DNA of 51,354 nt from contig CABXVZ010000007.1 of NCBI GenBank assembly GCA_902515765.1, positions 1 to 51,354 of the forward strand, given 5' to 3'. This document shows positions 37,501 to 46,667 of the stretch, in pieces. Both the position numbers and the translations under genes were made by a program. How positions within the stretch are numbered: position 1 is the stretch's first letter; each line of letters opens with the position of its first letter. Below the pieces are notes generated by a model, which made no database searches, was not told where the DNA came from, and saw only the letters and a list, made by a program, of their open reading frames with translations. The stretch comes from an uncultured Alphaproteobacteria bacterium. GTDB lineage: Bacteria > Pseudomonadota > Alphaproteobacteria > HIMB59.

Positions 37501-38278
37501 AGTTTTAGAGGGCAAAAGAGGTCTTATTGTTGGAATAGCAAATGACCATTCTATTGCATGGGGTATTGCTAAATGTTTGAGTGAGGAAGGTGCAAGTATG
37601 TATCTTACCTATCAAAATGAATCTATTAAAAAAAGAGTAGAGCCCCTTTCTCAAAAGATAAATTGCCTAGGAATTATGCCTTGCGATGTTTCAGAAACCT
37701 CATCATTAGAAAATGTATGTGATGGCATTGAGGGTAATATTGATTTTTTTGTTCATGCTGTTGCCTATTCTGATAAAAATGAACTAGCAGGTAAATACTT
37801 AAATACCTCAAAAGAGAACTTTTTAAAAACTTTGCATATTTCCGCATACTCCCTTACTGAGATGACAAGATTGCTTTCTCCAAAAATGAATAATGGTTCA
37901 TCTATCATGGCACTCACGTATTATGGATCAACTCGCTACATGCAGAGCTATAATGTAATGGGAGTTGCAAAAGCAGCATTAGAGACATCTATAAGATATC
38001 TTGCTGTAGATATGGGAGATAGAGGAATTAGGGTTAATGCAATTTCTGCTGGACCAATGAGAACTCTAGCTGGAGCTGTAATTAACAAATCAAGGCAGAT
38101 TTATAATTATACCATTAACAACTCACCAATTAAAAAACCCTTATCGCTAGACGATATTGGTAAATCCTCTGTGTACCTCATGAGCGATCTATCTAAAGGT
38201 GTTACTGGTGAAATTCTCTACGTTGATAATGGCTACAACAATGTAGGTATGAGCATTCAAGATTTATCTAGCGTTTAA
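37493..38278 (+). CDS. fabI: Enoyl-ACP reductase (FabI)
   Basis: This NADH-dependent short-chain reductase (261 aa) completes each fatty-acid elongation cycle. It has the FabI-type cofactor motif [32 protein letters not shown], and the catalytic Tyr/Lys in [13 protein letters not shown]. The downstream segment has GPMRTLAGA. It is the target of triclosan in other bacteria. Its last 15 bases overlap the 3' end of the convergent helicase gene. Confidence 0.95.
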   Translation: MTKVLEGKRGLIVGIANDHSIAWGIAKCLSEEGASMYLTYQNESIKKRVEPLSQKINCLGIMPCDVSETSSLENVCDGIEGNIDFFVHAVAYSDKNELAGKYLNTSKENFLKTLHISAYSLTEMTRLLSPKMNNGSSIMALTYYGSTRYMQSYNVMGVAKAALETSIRYLAVDMGDRGIRVNAISAGPMRTLAGAVINKSRQIYNYTINNSPIKKPLSLDDIGKSSVYLMSDLSKGVTGEILYVDNGYNNVGMSIQDLSSV

Positions 38279-39466
38279 ATTCTTTTTCTTTTTTTTTCTG
38301 CCAGATTTAAAAGTCATCTTATGAAACTTTCTAAAAGATTTTTTTACTTTCTTTCTGCGTGAGTCTGTCTTTTTTTTTGGTTGTTCTGCATTTGGATTAA
38401 TTAATTTTTCAATTAGATACCAATTCTTGGTGTCAGCGGATGTTAAAAAAGTTAAAGCTCTTCCTTTAGCACCTGCCCTTGCAGTTCTGCCAATGCGGTG
38501 AATATAATCTTCAGGATTTTGGGGAATGTCATAATTTATGACATGTTCGATATGAGGAATATCTAAGCCTCGGGCAGCTACATCCGTAGCTACAAGTATT
38601 TGAAACATATTTTTCCTAAATTTAAGCAGTACTTTTTCTCTTTTACTTTGCCTAAGGTCTCCATGGATAGCTTCTGCATTAAATTTGTCTTTTCTAAGTT
38701 GAAGAGCGATTTTATCAGCACTTCTTTTTGTTTTAACGAAAAGGACAACAGACCCTTTTCTTTCAAGTAATTCTAATTTTAGTTCCTGAAATTTTTCTTT
38801 TTGATTTACGTTTTTAACTTCTTGCTTAACATCAATAATAGGAGTGTTTTCTTTGCCTACATTAACTCTCTGTGGATCAACCATAAATTTTTTGGCCATA
38901 TCAGCTATTTTTTTGGGGAGAGTAGCAGAAAATAGTAGTGTTTGATGAATAGGTAATTTCTCAATAATTGATTTTATATCATCAACAAAACCCATATCTA
39001 ACATGCGATCAGTTTCATCTAAAACTAGAAAATCAAACTTATTTAATTTTAGGCTTTTTCTCCTTAGATGATCTTGCATACGCCCTGGCGTACCTACAAC
39101 TAATCTTGCTCTTTTTAATTGTCTTAATTGTTTTTGGATAGAGTCACCTCCTATAATTAAGGCAGAGTCTAAATTATTTTTATTTGAGGTTAAGTCTTTA
39201 AGTGCTTTTAAAACCTGCAAAGCTAGCTCTCTAGTCGGTGTAAGAATTAAAGCGCAACTATCTTTATTCAATGTAAGGTGATTGACTAAGGGAATACCAA
39301 AGGCATAGGTTTTACCCGTACCAGTTTGAGCAGTACCTAATAAATCTTTGCCATTTAGCGCCAATGGTATTGAAAGGTTTTGAATAGGGGTTGGTTTGAT
39401 AAGATTGATTTTTTTTAGAGCGCTTAAAACCAAAGGTGTGATAGCTAGATCAGAAAATTGTTGCAT
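38264..39466 (-). CDS. DEAD-box RNA helicase (RhlE-like)
   Basis: This ATP-dependent RNA helicase (400 aa) carries the Q motif region KPTPIQNLSIPLAL, motif I AQTGTGKTYAF, Ia PTRELALQ, motif II as DETD in VLDETDRMLDMGF (usually DEAD; checked in the bases), motif III SAT, and motif VI HRIGRTARAG. The C-terminal tail is extremely basic (KKKTDSRRKKVKKS... to KKKKKN), suited to RNA binding. It lies downstream of pnp on the same strand, across a 165-bp gap with hairpins. That pairing recalls the association of polynucleotide phosphorylase with DEAD-box helicases in RNA decay. Confidence 0.92.
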   Translation of the reverse strand: MQQFSDLAITPLVLSALKKINLIKPTPIQNLSIPLALNGKDLLGTAQTGTGKTYAFGIPLVNHLTLNKDSCALILTPTRELALQVLKALKDLTSNKNNLDSALIIGGDSIQKQLRQLKRARLVVGTPGRMQDHLRRKSLKLNKFDFLVLDETDRMLDMGFVDDIKSIIEKLPIHQTLLFSATLPKKIADMAKKFMVDPQRVNVGKENTPIIDVKQEVKNVNQKEKFQELKLELLERKGSVVLFVKTKRSADKIALQLRKDKFNAEAIHGDLRQSKREKVLLKFRKNMFQILVATDVAARGLDIPHIEHVINYDIPQNPEDYIHRIGRTARAGAKGRALTFLTSADTKNWYLIEKLINPNAEQPKKKTDSRRKKVKKSFRKFHKMTFKSGRKKKKKNLNAR

Positions 39467-39560
39467 GATTATTTGAAAAAAATATTGGTAAAACCTATTA
39501 GGTTGGATCTAGTATCACGAAAAAAGAATATAACCTAATTAATAATAAATGTGATTATTA

Positions 39561-39618
39561 GCTATTGTGATATGAAACTGAAAGCAATAGCACAAATTTC
39601 TAAATCATTTGTGCTATT
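39561..39618 (-). promoter_or_regulatory. pnp 3' hairpin with alternative pairing
   Basis: A perfect 12-bp stem (AATAGCACAAAT 39586-39597 with ATTTGTGCTATT 39607-39618, 9-base loop) lies just after the pnp stop. Its left arm can instead pair with GCTATTG at 39561-39567 through CAATAGC (39585-39591), which would break the large stem. The T-run after it is poor, so it may protect or process the RNA rather than terminate, before the helicase gene. Confidence 0.5.
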
Positions 39619-39631
39619 ACAAAAATATAAA

Positions 39632-41695
39632 TTAAACTTCTTTCATGCTGAGTTTTACTTTACCCGCACGATCGACATCGAGAACTTTTACTTGAACTTC
39701 TTGTCCTTCCGATAAAACATCCGTTACATTCTCAACTCTTTTTTGAGAAATTTGAGATACATGAAGTAAGCCGTCTCTTGCTCCCATAAAATTAACAAAT
39801 GCACCAAATTCAACGATTTTAACAACTTTACCTTTATAGATTTTTCCTATTTCTGGCTCTGCTACAATATCTTCAACCATTTGTTTGGCAGTATTAATAG
39901 ACTCTTCATTACTAGAGGCAATTTTAACAATTCCATCGTCATTGACTTCAAGTTTGGCACCTGAAACTTCAACAATATTTCTGATCACCTTACCGCCTGA
40001 ACCAATAACATCTTTGATCTTGGCTTTATCAATTGAAATAGAAATTACTTGAGGGGCATGTTTGGAAAATTTTGTTCGAGCTTCTGGTAAGGCTTCTGTC
40101 ATTACTTCAATTATATGTTTTCTGCCTCCTGAAGCTTGGTTCAATGCTATCTCCATAATTTCCTTTGTAATACTTGTAATCTTTATATCCATTTGAAGAG
40201 AAGTAATACCATCCATGGTACCTGCTACTTTAAAATCCATATCTCCTAAATGATCTTCATCACCAAGAATATCGCTTAAAACAACAAAGTCGTCTCCATC
40301 TTTTATAAGACCCATCGCTATGCCACCAATATGTTTTTTAATAGGAACACCTGCTGACATTAAAGCCAGAGAAGATCCACAAACTGTAGCCATAGAGCTT
40401 GAACCATTAGATTCAGTAATTTCTGAAACTAATCGGAGCGTGTAAGGAAAATCTTCTTTTGAAGGGAGCATAGGATTGACAGCTCTCCATGCAAGCTTAC
40501 CGTGTCCTATTTCTCTTCTACTTGTAAAACCTGATCTTCCTACTTCTCCAACTGAGTAAGGAGGGAAGTTATAATGAAGCATAAAATGCTGTTTATGCAT
40601 AGGATCTAGGGAGTCAATCATTTGCTCATCATCACCTGTGCCAAGTGTCATTACAACAAGAGCTTGGGTTTCTCCTCTGGTAAATAAGCTAGAGCCGTGA
40701 GCACGAGGAAGAATATCTAATTCACATGTAATTTTTCTTACCTCATCAAGTTTTCGTCCATCAATACGACTTTTGTTTTTAATGATATCTCCACGAACAA
40801 CACTTTTTTCAATATCTTTAATAATTGTTGTTGCTGAAAGTACCTGATCATCTTCAACATTTTCTATAATTAAAGATCTAATTTCGCCAAGCTTTTGGCT
40901 TCTTTCTTGCTTATCAGTCAGGCCATAAGCTTCTCTAATAGGATCCGCTATTTTAGAGGAAATATCCTTTTGGAGTCCTTCATAAAATTCAGGAAGAGTT
41001 GGTACTTCAAATTTCTTGATTTCAGTTTTTCCTGCAAATGTCTGAATTTCTTTAATAAATGTTTGATAAAAATCATGTCCAAACATTACTGCTTCGAGCA
41101 TAGTGCTCTCGGGAAGTTCTTTGGCTTCTGACTCAACCATCAAAACACCCTCTTCTGTTCCAGCCACAACTAAATCTAGAGTTGAATTTTCTAGTTCTTC
41201 AATGGTTGGGTTTGCAACTAACTTGCCATCTATATGTCCTACTCTAGCAGCGCCTAGTGTTCCTGCTACAGGTAAGCCTGATACTGCAAGCGCAGCACCC
41301 GTGGCATACATTGCAATAATATCTGGGTCTACAATTCCATCATAGGAAAGCACTGTAAGAGTTACTTGTGTTTCGTTTTTAAAATTTTTATGAAATAGAG
41401 GTCTAATAGGTCTATCAATTAAACGGCAAATTAAAGTTTCTCTTTCCGTTGGCCTTGCCTCTCTTTTAAAAAATCCACCAGGAATTTTTCCTGATGCATA
41501 ATATTTTTCCTGATAATTAACTGTTAATGGAAAAAAATCGATATCAGGTTTTTGTGTTTTGGCAGCACAAATGTTTGCCATAACCATGGTTTCACCACAA
41601 GTTACTACAACAGATGCATCTGCTTGTTTCGCAATTCGATTTGTTTCTAGTTTGATTTGTCGGTTTCCCAACGTAAAAGTATGTTCTATTTTCAT
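39632..41695 (-). CDS. pnp: Polyribonucleotide nucleotidyltransferase (PNPase)
   Basis: PNPase (687 aa) degrades RNA phosphorolytically from the 3' end. Two RNase PH domains are visible, the first with RPTERETLICRLIDRPIRPLF, the second with RGETQALVVMTLGT and DILGDEDHLGDMDFKVAGT. A KH domain (KIKDVIGSGGKVIRNIVE) and an S1 domain (GKIYKGKVVKIVEFGAFVN to the end) follow. It is downstream of rpsO by 38 bases, the near-universal order. A strong hairpin follows its stop. Confidence 0.97.
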   Translation of the reverse strand: MKIEHTFTLGNRQIKLETNRIAKQADASVVVTCGETMVMANICAAKTQKPDIDFFPLTVNYQEKYYASGKIPGGFFKREARPTERETLICRLIDRPIRPLFHKNFKNETQVTLTVLSYDGIVDPDIIAMYATGAALAVSGLPVAGTLGAARVGHIDGKLVANPTIEELENSTLDLVVAGTEEGVLMVESEAKELPESTMLEAVMFGHDFYQTFIKEIQTFAGKTEIKKFEVPTLPEFYEGLQKDISSKIADPIREAYGLTDKQERSQKLGEIRSLIIENVEDDQVLSATTIIKDIEKSVVRGDIIKNKSRIDGRKLDEVRKITCELDILPRAHGSSLFTRGETQALVVMTLGTGDDEQMIDSLDPMHKQHFMLHYNFPPYSVGEVGRSGFTSRREIGHGKLAWRAVNPMLPSKEDFPYTLRLVSEITESNGSSSMATVCGSSLALMSAGVPIKKHIGGIAMGLIKDGDDFVVLSDILGDEDHLGDMDFKVAGTMDGITSLQMDIKITSITKEIMEIALNQASGGRKHIIEVMTEALPEARTKFSKHAPQVISISIDKAKIKDVIGSGGKVIRNIVEVSGAKLEVNDDGIVKIASSNEESINTAKQMVEDIVAEPEIGKIYKGKVVKIVEFGAFVNFMGARDGLLHVSQISQKRVENVTDVLSEGQEVQVKVLDVDRAGKVKLSMKEV

Positions 41696-41733
41696 CTTCC
41701 TCTTTTCTACTTAATAGACTAATTAAAAAGTCT

Positions 41734-41988
41734 TTACTTTTTTCTTAGCTTTAGTTTATCTGCTACTTCTGTATATTTTCCTGCATTCCTCTTCTTTAAA
41801 TACGCCATCAATCTATTTCTTTTACCAACCATCATCAGCAGACCTCTTCGAGAATGAAAATCTTTCTTATGTATTTTGATATGTTCTGTTAACAGATTAA
41901 TTTTCTTTGTGAGAAAAAAAATTTGGGACTCTGGCGAGCCAGTGTCATTGTCAGCACGTGCTATATCGTTTATTTGTATTTCCGACAT
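41734..41988 (-). CDS. rpsO: 30S ribosomal protein S15
   Basis: S15 (84 aa, slightly shorter than the usual 88-89) binds the 16S rRNA central domain. The signature [28 protein letters not shown] region (TGSPE, LTxxI) and [20 protein letters not shown] are intact. AAAGGAG precedes the ATG by about 6 bases. It lies between truB and pnp as in most bacteria. Confidence 0.96.
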   Translation of the reverse strand: MSEIQINDIARADNDTGSPESQIFFLTKKINLLTEHIKIHKKDFHSRRGLLMMVGKRNRLMAYLKKRNAGKYTEVADKLKLRKK

Positions 41989-42038
41989 CGGTACTCCTTT
42001 TCAAATTAAAACATCATCTGACCAGGATGTCGCCCAGT

Positions 42039-42734
42039 TCAAATGGCAATTAGATGGCTATGTAAATCATTTATGCTTGAGAAATCAAGGATTTTCTCAT
42101 AAGGAATAGCCTGATTTAGTGTAAAAGCTCCAATTTTCAATCTTTTTATCATGCTCGCGTAACCAATATCACCTAAAGATATTGCTAGATCTTGAGCAAA
42201 AGCTCTGACATAGAAGCCAGTTTGGCAATTTAATTCCACACCCATATGGGTGTTATTAGAATATAAAATTTTGAGACTGCTAACGGACACCTCTTTATAG
42301 CGCTCTTCGATTATTTCATTTCTTCTTGCTAGTTCATAAAAATTTTTACCTTTTGATTTATGCGCTGAAAAATTTGGAATTTTTTGTTGATAGTTACCTA
42401 TAAAATTTTTTAAATAATGAGTTCTGTCGCTAATACTATGAGAAATTGGCTTCATCTCTGAAAATCTTCCTTCTGAGTCCAAAGTGTTTGTTGCTGCTCC
42501 AAAACGAATTTCAACTATGTAACTTTTTTTTTCATTATGGACATTAGGGATTTTTTTAGTGGCTTTATTGATTCCAATTAATAGTAAGCCCGAGGCGAGT
42601 GGGTCAAGTGTTCCTGCAAATCCAATTTTATGAAAAGAATAACGAAACTTTAACTTTCTTATAACGCCAAAAGACTCAATTCCTTCTGGTTTATCTATTA
42701 ATAACCATCCGTTACTTGAAATCTTTTCTTTCAT
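42039..42734 (-). CDS. truB: tRNA pseudouridine(55) synthase TruB, short form
   Basis: TruB makes pseudouridine 55 in the T-loop of tRNAs. The catalytic Asp is in KIGFAGTLDPLASGLLLIG, with GWLLIDKPEG before it, KKSYIVEIRFGAATNTLD after it and the later CQTGFYVRAFAQDLA. At 231 residues it is 70-80 shorter than E. coli TruB. It ends shortly after the catalytic fold, and only 50 bases remain before rpsO, so the C-terminal PUA-like RNA-binding domain is missing rather than frameshifted. Confidence 0.93.
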   Translation of the reverse strand: MKEKISSNGWLLIDKPEGIESFGVIRKLKFRYSFHKIGFAGTLDPLASGLLLIGINKATKKIPNVHNEKKSYIVEIRFGAATNTLDSEGRFSEMKPISHSISDRTHYLKNFIGNYQQKIPNFSAHKSKGKNFYELARRNEIIEERYKEVSVSSLKILYSNNTHMGVELNCQTGFYVRAFAQDLAISLGDIGYASMIKRLKIGAFTLNQAIPYEKILDFSSINDLHSHLIAI

Positions 42735-42740
42735 AAAGAA

Positions 42741-43085
42741 TTATAAATTATCCAGAAGTGATTGTACTTTTAGTGAGTCTTGAAAAGATTGGTCAAAGAT
42801 AAAAGAGACTTTTGGAGTATATTTACTAGTAAGCGTTCTAGCAATTAAGTTTTGTATTTCTCTCAAGTAAAGCTTATTAAATTCTTTAAATTGTTCGTCT
42901 GTTATATTATGAACAAGAAAAACCTTTGCAAACCTTAAATCTTTGCTGACTTTTACTTCGGTAATTTCAAATCGAGCAGAGGGAAATCTTGTCAGATAGT
43001 CTCTATGAGTAACAAGATATTCGGATACTAGTCTTTTAATGGAGAGTTCAAATTTTTTAGTTCGAAAACTTGGCTTATTGTCCAC
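42741..43085 (-). CDS. rbfA: 30S ribosome-binding factor A
   Basis: RbfA (114 aa) helps mature the 16S rRNA 5' end in late 30S assembly. The KH-like fold is suggested by RFEITEVKVSKDLRFAKVFLVHN and the later KYTPKVSFIFDQSFQDSLKVQSLL. It lies between infB (1 base) and truB (6 bases), its usual place. Confidence 0.92.
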   Translation of the reverse strand: MDNKPSFRTKKFELSIKRLVSEYLVTHRDYLTRFPSARFEITEVKVSKDLRFAKVFLVHNITDEQFKEFNKLYLREIQNLIARTLTSKYTPKVSFIFDQSFQDSLKVQSLLDNL

Positions 43086-43086
43086 A

Positions 43087-45102
43087 CTATAATTCTTTTT
43101 GAACTTCCTTAGTTATATAAAATTCAATTTCATCTTTGACTAAAATATCAGAGTAATCTTTGAACGAAATACCGCATTCGTAATTTTCTCGAACCTCTTT
43201 AACATCATCTTTAAATCGTTTTAGCGTTCCCACTTCACCACCATGAATAATTTTACCTTCTCTGACCAATCTGATTTTAGCAGAGTTGGAGACAAATCCA
43301 TTAGTTACAAAACACCCAGCAATAGTGCCGAATTTTGATGAATTAAAGGTATCTCTGACTTCTGCGTGACCAATAATTTCCTCTTTGGTATCAGGAGTAA
43401 GAAGTCCTGATAGCATTTTTTTCATATCATCAATTAATTCATAGATAATAGAGTAATACCTAATATCAACTTTATCTCTTTTTGCGATTGTTCGGGCTTG
43501 GGGGATAGCACGGATATTAAATCCAATAACTACTCCTTGAGCAGAATTAGCTAAACTAACATCACTTTCGTTAATGGCTCCGATTGCATTATGAATAACA
43601 TTCATTTTTACTTCATCATTGCCCACTTTTTCAAGAGAGGAGACGATAGCTTCAAGGGAGCCTTGAACATCTGCTTTAACAATAATAGGTAATTTTTTTA
43701 CATCGCCTTTGGAAACATTTGCCATCATTTCTTCTAGAGAAGATTTTTTAATGGCAGAAGTGTCTTCTAATTTCTTTTGATCCTTTGCCTTTTCAGTTAT
43801 GTCTTTGGCTATTTCTTCATTAGGCATGACAAAAACTGTTTCACCTGCTAGAGGAACTGAGTCAAAACCCAAAACTTCAACCGGCATTCCGGGAGATGCA
43901 GATTTAACTCTTTTGCCTGATTCATCAAATAGAGCCTTAACTCTGCCAAAGGAAGAACCACATGTAAAATGATCTCCCTCATTCAGAGTTCCATTTTTAA
44001 TAATTACTGTCGCAACAGATCCCTTGCCAGTTTCTATTTTAGATTCTACCACAATTGCTTCTGCTAACTTATCGTGCTCTACGTTCAAATTTAATATTTC
44101 TATTTGTAATAAGATATTATCTAAAAGTTTATCTAAGTTTATTTTTTTTATGGCAGAAATTTCTGTTTCTAATACATCGCCGCTTAAGCTTTCTACGACT
44201 ACTTCATGGCTCAATAAATCATTTCTTACTACATTAGGATCCACGTCAGGTAGATCTATTTTATTGATAGCTAACACAATAGGCACTTTTGCTGTTTTAG
44301 CATGGGAAATTGCCTCTATAGTTTGGGGCTTGACACTATCGTTTGCGGCAACAACTAAAACTACTACGTCAGTTAAATTTGCACCACGAGAACGAATATT
44401 TGAAAATGCTGCATGACCAGGAGTATCTAGAAAAGTAATTGGTTGGTTTTTATGCTTGATTTGATAAGCGCCGATATGCTGAGTAATTCCGCCTGATTCA
44501 CGTGCTGTAACGTTAGTGTTTCTCAGTGAATCTAGTAAAGAAGTCTTTCCATGATCAACGTGACCCATTACAGTTACAATAGGTGGTCGTGGCTGTATAT
44601 TAGATTTTGTTGTTTTTTGGAAATTTGCAATTTCATCGTTGAGACTAATTGCTGTTTCTCTTTTAGGAGTATGGCCTAGTTCTGTTACAATTAACTCCGC
44701 TGTATCTCCATCAATAAATTGGTTTGCAGTGGCCATGATACCATTTTTCATTAATGCTTTTACAACATCACCTGTTTTTTCTGACATACGACTTGCAAGT
44801 TCTTGAATTGATATTTTTATAGGAATATCTACTTCTCTAACAATTTTTTGTGAACTTGTTAAATTAGGTTTATATTTTGTTTTTTGCTTTTCTCGATTTC
44901 TTTTTGTTTGGGCTAAGCTCGGCATTTTTTCATAATCTGGTTCTTCGTCTAAAATATTGTTAACAGATATTGATGATAGTTTTTTTTGAAAAGCAGTCGT
45001 ATTTAGAGTCAATTTTTTTCGAGGCGCCGCAGCACCTGCTACTTTAGGAGGCGTGCTTTTAGCTTTAGAGCTTGGCGTAGAAGTCTTATTGTCTTTTGTC
45101 AT
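43087..45102 (-). CDS. infB: Translation initiation factor IF-2
   Basis: IF-2 (671 aa) delivers initiator tRNA to the 30S subunit. The G domain has GHVDHGKTSLLDSLR, DTPGHAAF and NKIDLPDV. Downstream come the domain II beta-barrel, the linker helix and the C-terminal tRNA-binding domains (DIRYYSIIYELIDDMKKMLSG). The N-terminal region before the G domain is only about 170 residues, with a Lys/Pro/Ala-rich start and one IF2N-type domain, far shorter than in other alphaproteobacteria. The ylxR gene, usually between nusA and infB, is absent (10-base gap). Confidence 0.97.
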   Translation of the reverse strand: MTKDNKTSTPSSKAKSTPPKVAGAAAPRKKLTLNTTAFQKKLSSISVNNILDEEPDYEKMPSLAQTKRNREKQKTKYKPNLTSSQKIVREVDIPIKISIQELASRMSEKTGDVVKALMKNGIMATANQFIDGDTAELIVTELGHTPKRETAISLNDEIANFQKTTKSNIQPRPPIVTVMGHVDHGKTSLLDSLRNTNVTARESGGITQHIGAYQIKHKNQPITFLDTPGHAAFSNIRSRGANLTDVVVLVVAANDSVKPQTIEAISHAKTAKVPIVLAINKIDLPDVDPNVVRNDLLSHEVVVESLSGDVLETEISAIKKINLDKLLDNILLQIEILNLNVEHDKLAEAIVVESKIETGKGSVATVIIKNGTLNEGDHFTCGSSFGRVKALFDESGKRVKSASPGMPVEVLGFDSVPLAGETVFVMPNEEIAKDITEKAKDQKKLEDTSAIKKSSLEEMMANVSKGDVKKLPIIVKADVQGSLEAIVSSLEKVGNDEVKMNVIHNAIGAINESDVSLANSAQGVVIGFNIRAIPQARTIAKRDKVDIRYYSIIYELIDDMKKMLSGLLTPDTKEEIIGHAEVRDTFNSSKFGTIAGCFVTNGFVSNSAKIRLVREGKIIHGGEVGTLKRFKDDVKEVRENYECGISFKDYSDILVKDEIEFYITKEVQKEL

Positions 45103-45112
45103 TGATTAATTC

Positions 45113-46615
45113 TTAACTATTAAGATATATCTCCCTTGCATCCATAATAATTTTTTCAGCAATATTTTTTTCTACTCTTTTTTGAAGAATTCCCTCTTTG
45201 CCTACTAGTTCATCTGTAGCTAAATCTGCTAAGTCTTGTCGGGTGAGGATTTTATTATCAATTAGCGTTGAAAGCATTTTATTATCTAATTCTTTAATAT
45301 TTTTTAGATAGTCATCTAGGCTAGACTCTTGAATAAGCTTTTCTAGTTCAGCTTTTTCATTTTCCATAAATTGTGTTGCACGGGCATAAATTTCGGTAGC
45401 AAGTTCATTATCAAAGCCTTCAATTTTTTCAATATCGTTGACTGTGGCATTAACAATTTTTTCAATACTGTTATATCCCTCTACAGCAAGTAACTGGGCA
45501 ATCATATCCTCTAAGTCTAATTTTTCGGCAAAAAGTGCTGTTACTTGTTTGAATTCCTCTTGACGCCTATCCGCATCTTCTTTTTCCGTTAAAATATCAA
45601 TCTCTAAACCAGTTAAAATAGAGGCTAATTTAACATTTTGACCTCTTCTACCTATAGCAATACTTAATTGATCTTCCGGTAAAACAATTTCTACACGATT
45701 GGAATCTTCAAACTCGTTAACTTTAGCTACTTGAGCAGGGGATATGGCGCGTTGAACAAAAAGGGATTTTAGCTCAGACCAATTCACAATATCAATTTTT
45801 TCACCCTGCAATTCGTTCACAATTGCTTGGACCCTAGATCCTCTCATTCCAACACAGGCTCCGACAGGGTCTATAGATTTATCATTGGCTCTAACAGTTA
45901 TTTTACCTCTGCTACCTGGATCTCTTGCAACTGATAAAATTTCAATTTGACCCTCATATATTTCTGGTACTTCTTGGACAAAAAGTTTTGCCATAAACTG
46001 GGGATGAGTTCTTGAAAGGAAAATTTGATGTCCTTTTGATTCTTCTTTGATATCAAAAAAATAAGCTCTGATACGATCGCCTGTCTTAAAATTTTCTCTT
46101 GGAATTAATTCATCTTTACGAAGAAAACCTTCAGCCTTTCCAAGATCAACAATAATATTATTAAATTCAATTCTTTTAACTATTCCTGAAAGAATTTCAC
46201 CTACACGGTCTTTGAAGTCATTGAACTGTCTTCGTTTTTCTGCTTCACGGACACGGGAGTATATTACTTGTCGTGCCATATTAGCAGTTACTCTTCCAAA
46301 ATTTACTGCAGGAAGAGGGATGTGAACTTGACCTCCGATTTCTACATTTTCATCATACTTTTTAGCATGATCTAGAAGAATTTGATTAGCTTGGAGAACG
46401 GGGTCTATAGTCTCAACTACATCTTTAATATGTGAGAGGGCAATGTTTCCAGTGAAACGATCAATAACAGCTTTAATGTTATTATCCATTCCATATTTTG
46501 ATTTTCCAATTATTTCAAAAGACTCTTCAAGAGCCTCCATTACTATGTCTTGTTCGATGCCTTTCTCTTGAGAGACAATTTCTGCAACTTTTAAAATTTC
46601 TGTGTTATTTAGCAT
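45113..46615 (-). CDS. nusA: Transcription termination/antitermination factor NusA
   Basis: NusA (500 aa) binds RNA polymerase and RNA to control pausing, termination and antitermination. The N-terminal domain runs to about residue 130. It is followed by S1 (GEILSGIVKRIEFNNIIVDLG), KH1 (DPVGACVGMRGSRVQAIVNEL), KH2 (AIGRRGQNVKLASILTG) and two C-terminal acidic helix-hairpin repeats, as in proteobacteria. It heads the nusA-infB-rbfA-truB-rpsO-pnp series. Its leader contains a strong terminator only 15 bases before the ATG. rimP, normally just upstream, is missing. Confidence 0.97.
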   Translation of the reverse strand: MLNNTEILKVAEIVSQEKGIEQDIVMEALEESFEIIGKSKYGMDNNIKAVIDRFTGNIALSHIKDVVETIDPVLQANQILLDHAKKYDENVEIGGQVHIPLPAVNFGRVTANMARQVIYSRVREAEKRRQFNDFKDRVGEILSGIVKRIEFNNIIVDLGKAEGFLRKDELIPRENFKTGDRIRAYFFDIKEESKGHQIFLSRTHPQFMAKLFVQEVPEIYEGQIEILSVARDPGSRGKITVRANDKSIDPVGACVGMRGSRVQAIVNELQGEKIDIVNWSELKSLFVQRAISPAQVAKVNEFEDSNRVEIVLPEDQLSIAIGRRGQNVKLASILTGLEIDILTEKEDADRRQEEFKQVTALFAEKLDLEDMIAQLLAVEGYNSIEKIVNATVNDIEKIEGFDNELATEIYARATQFMENEKAELEKLIQESSLDDYLKNIKELDNKMLSTLIDNKILTRQDLADLATDELVGKEGILQKRVEKNIAEKIIMDAREIYLNS

Positions 46616-46629
46616 TATGTTTTCTGGTT

Positions 46630-46654
46630 AAAAAAAAAGGCGGGACAACCCACC
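46630..46654 (-). terminator. Intrinsic terminator/attenuator in the nusA leader
   Basis: On the minus strand GGTGGG-TTGT-CCCGCC (46654-46639) forms a 6-bp stem with one G-U pair and is followed directly by nine T (46638-46630), a textbook intrinsic terminator. It lies after the trmB stop and 15 bases before the nusA ATG. An AAGGAGG just upstream of the stem is too far from nusA to serve it. Confidence 0.75.
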
Positions 46655-46667
46655 TCCTCCTTGTTGG

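Noticed and set aside
46619..46664. Tiny leader frame (TTG start, six codons) ending in the T-run before nusA
   Set aside because: It has a well-spaced AAGGAGG, but the peptide is too short and its sequence follows simply from the terminator; there is no independent support.
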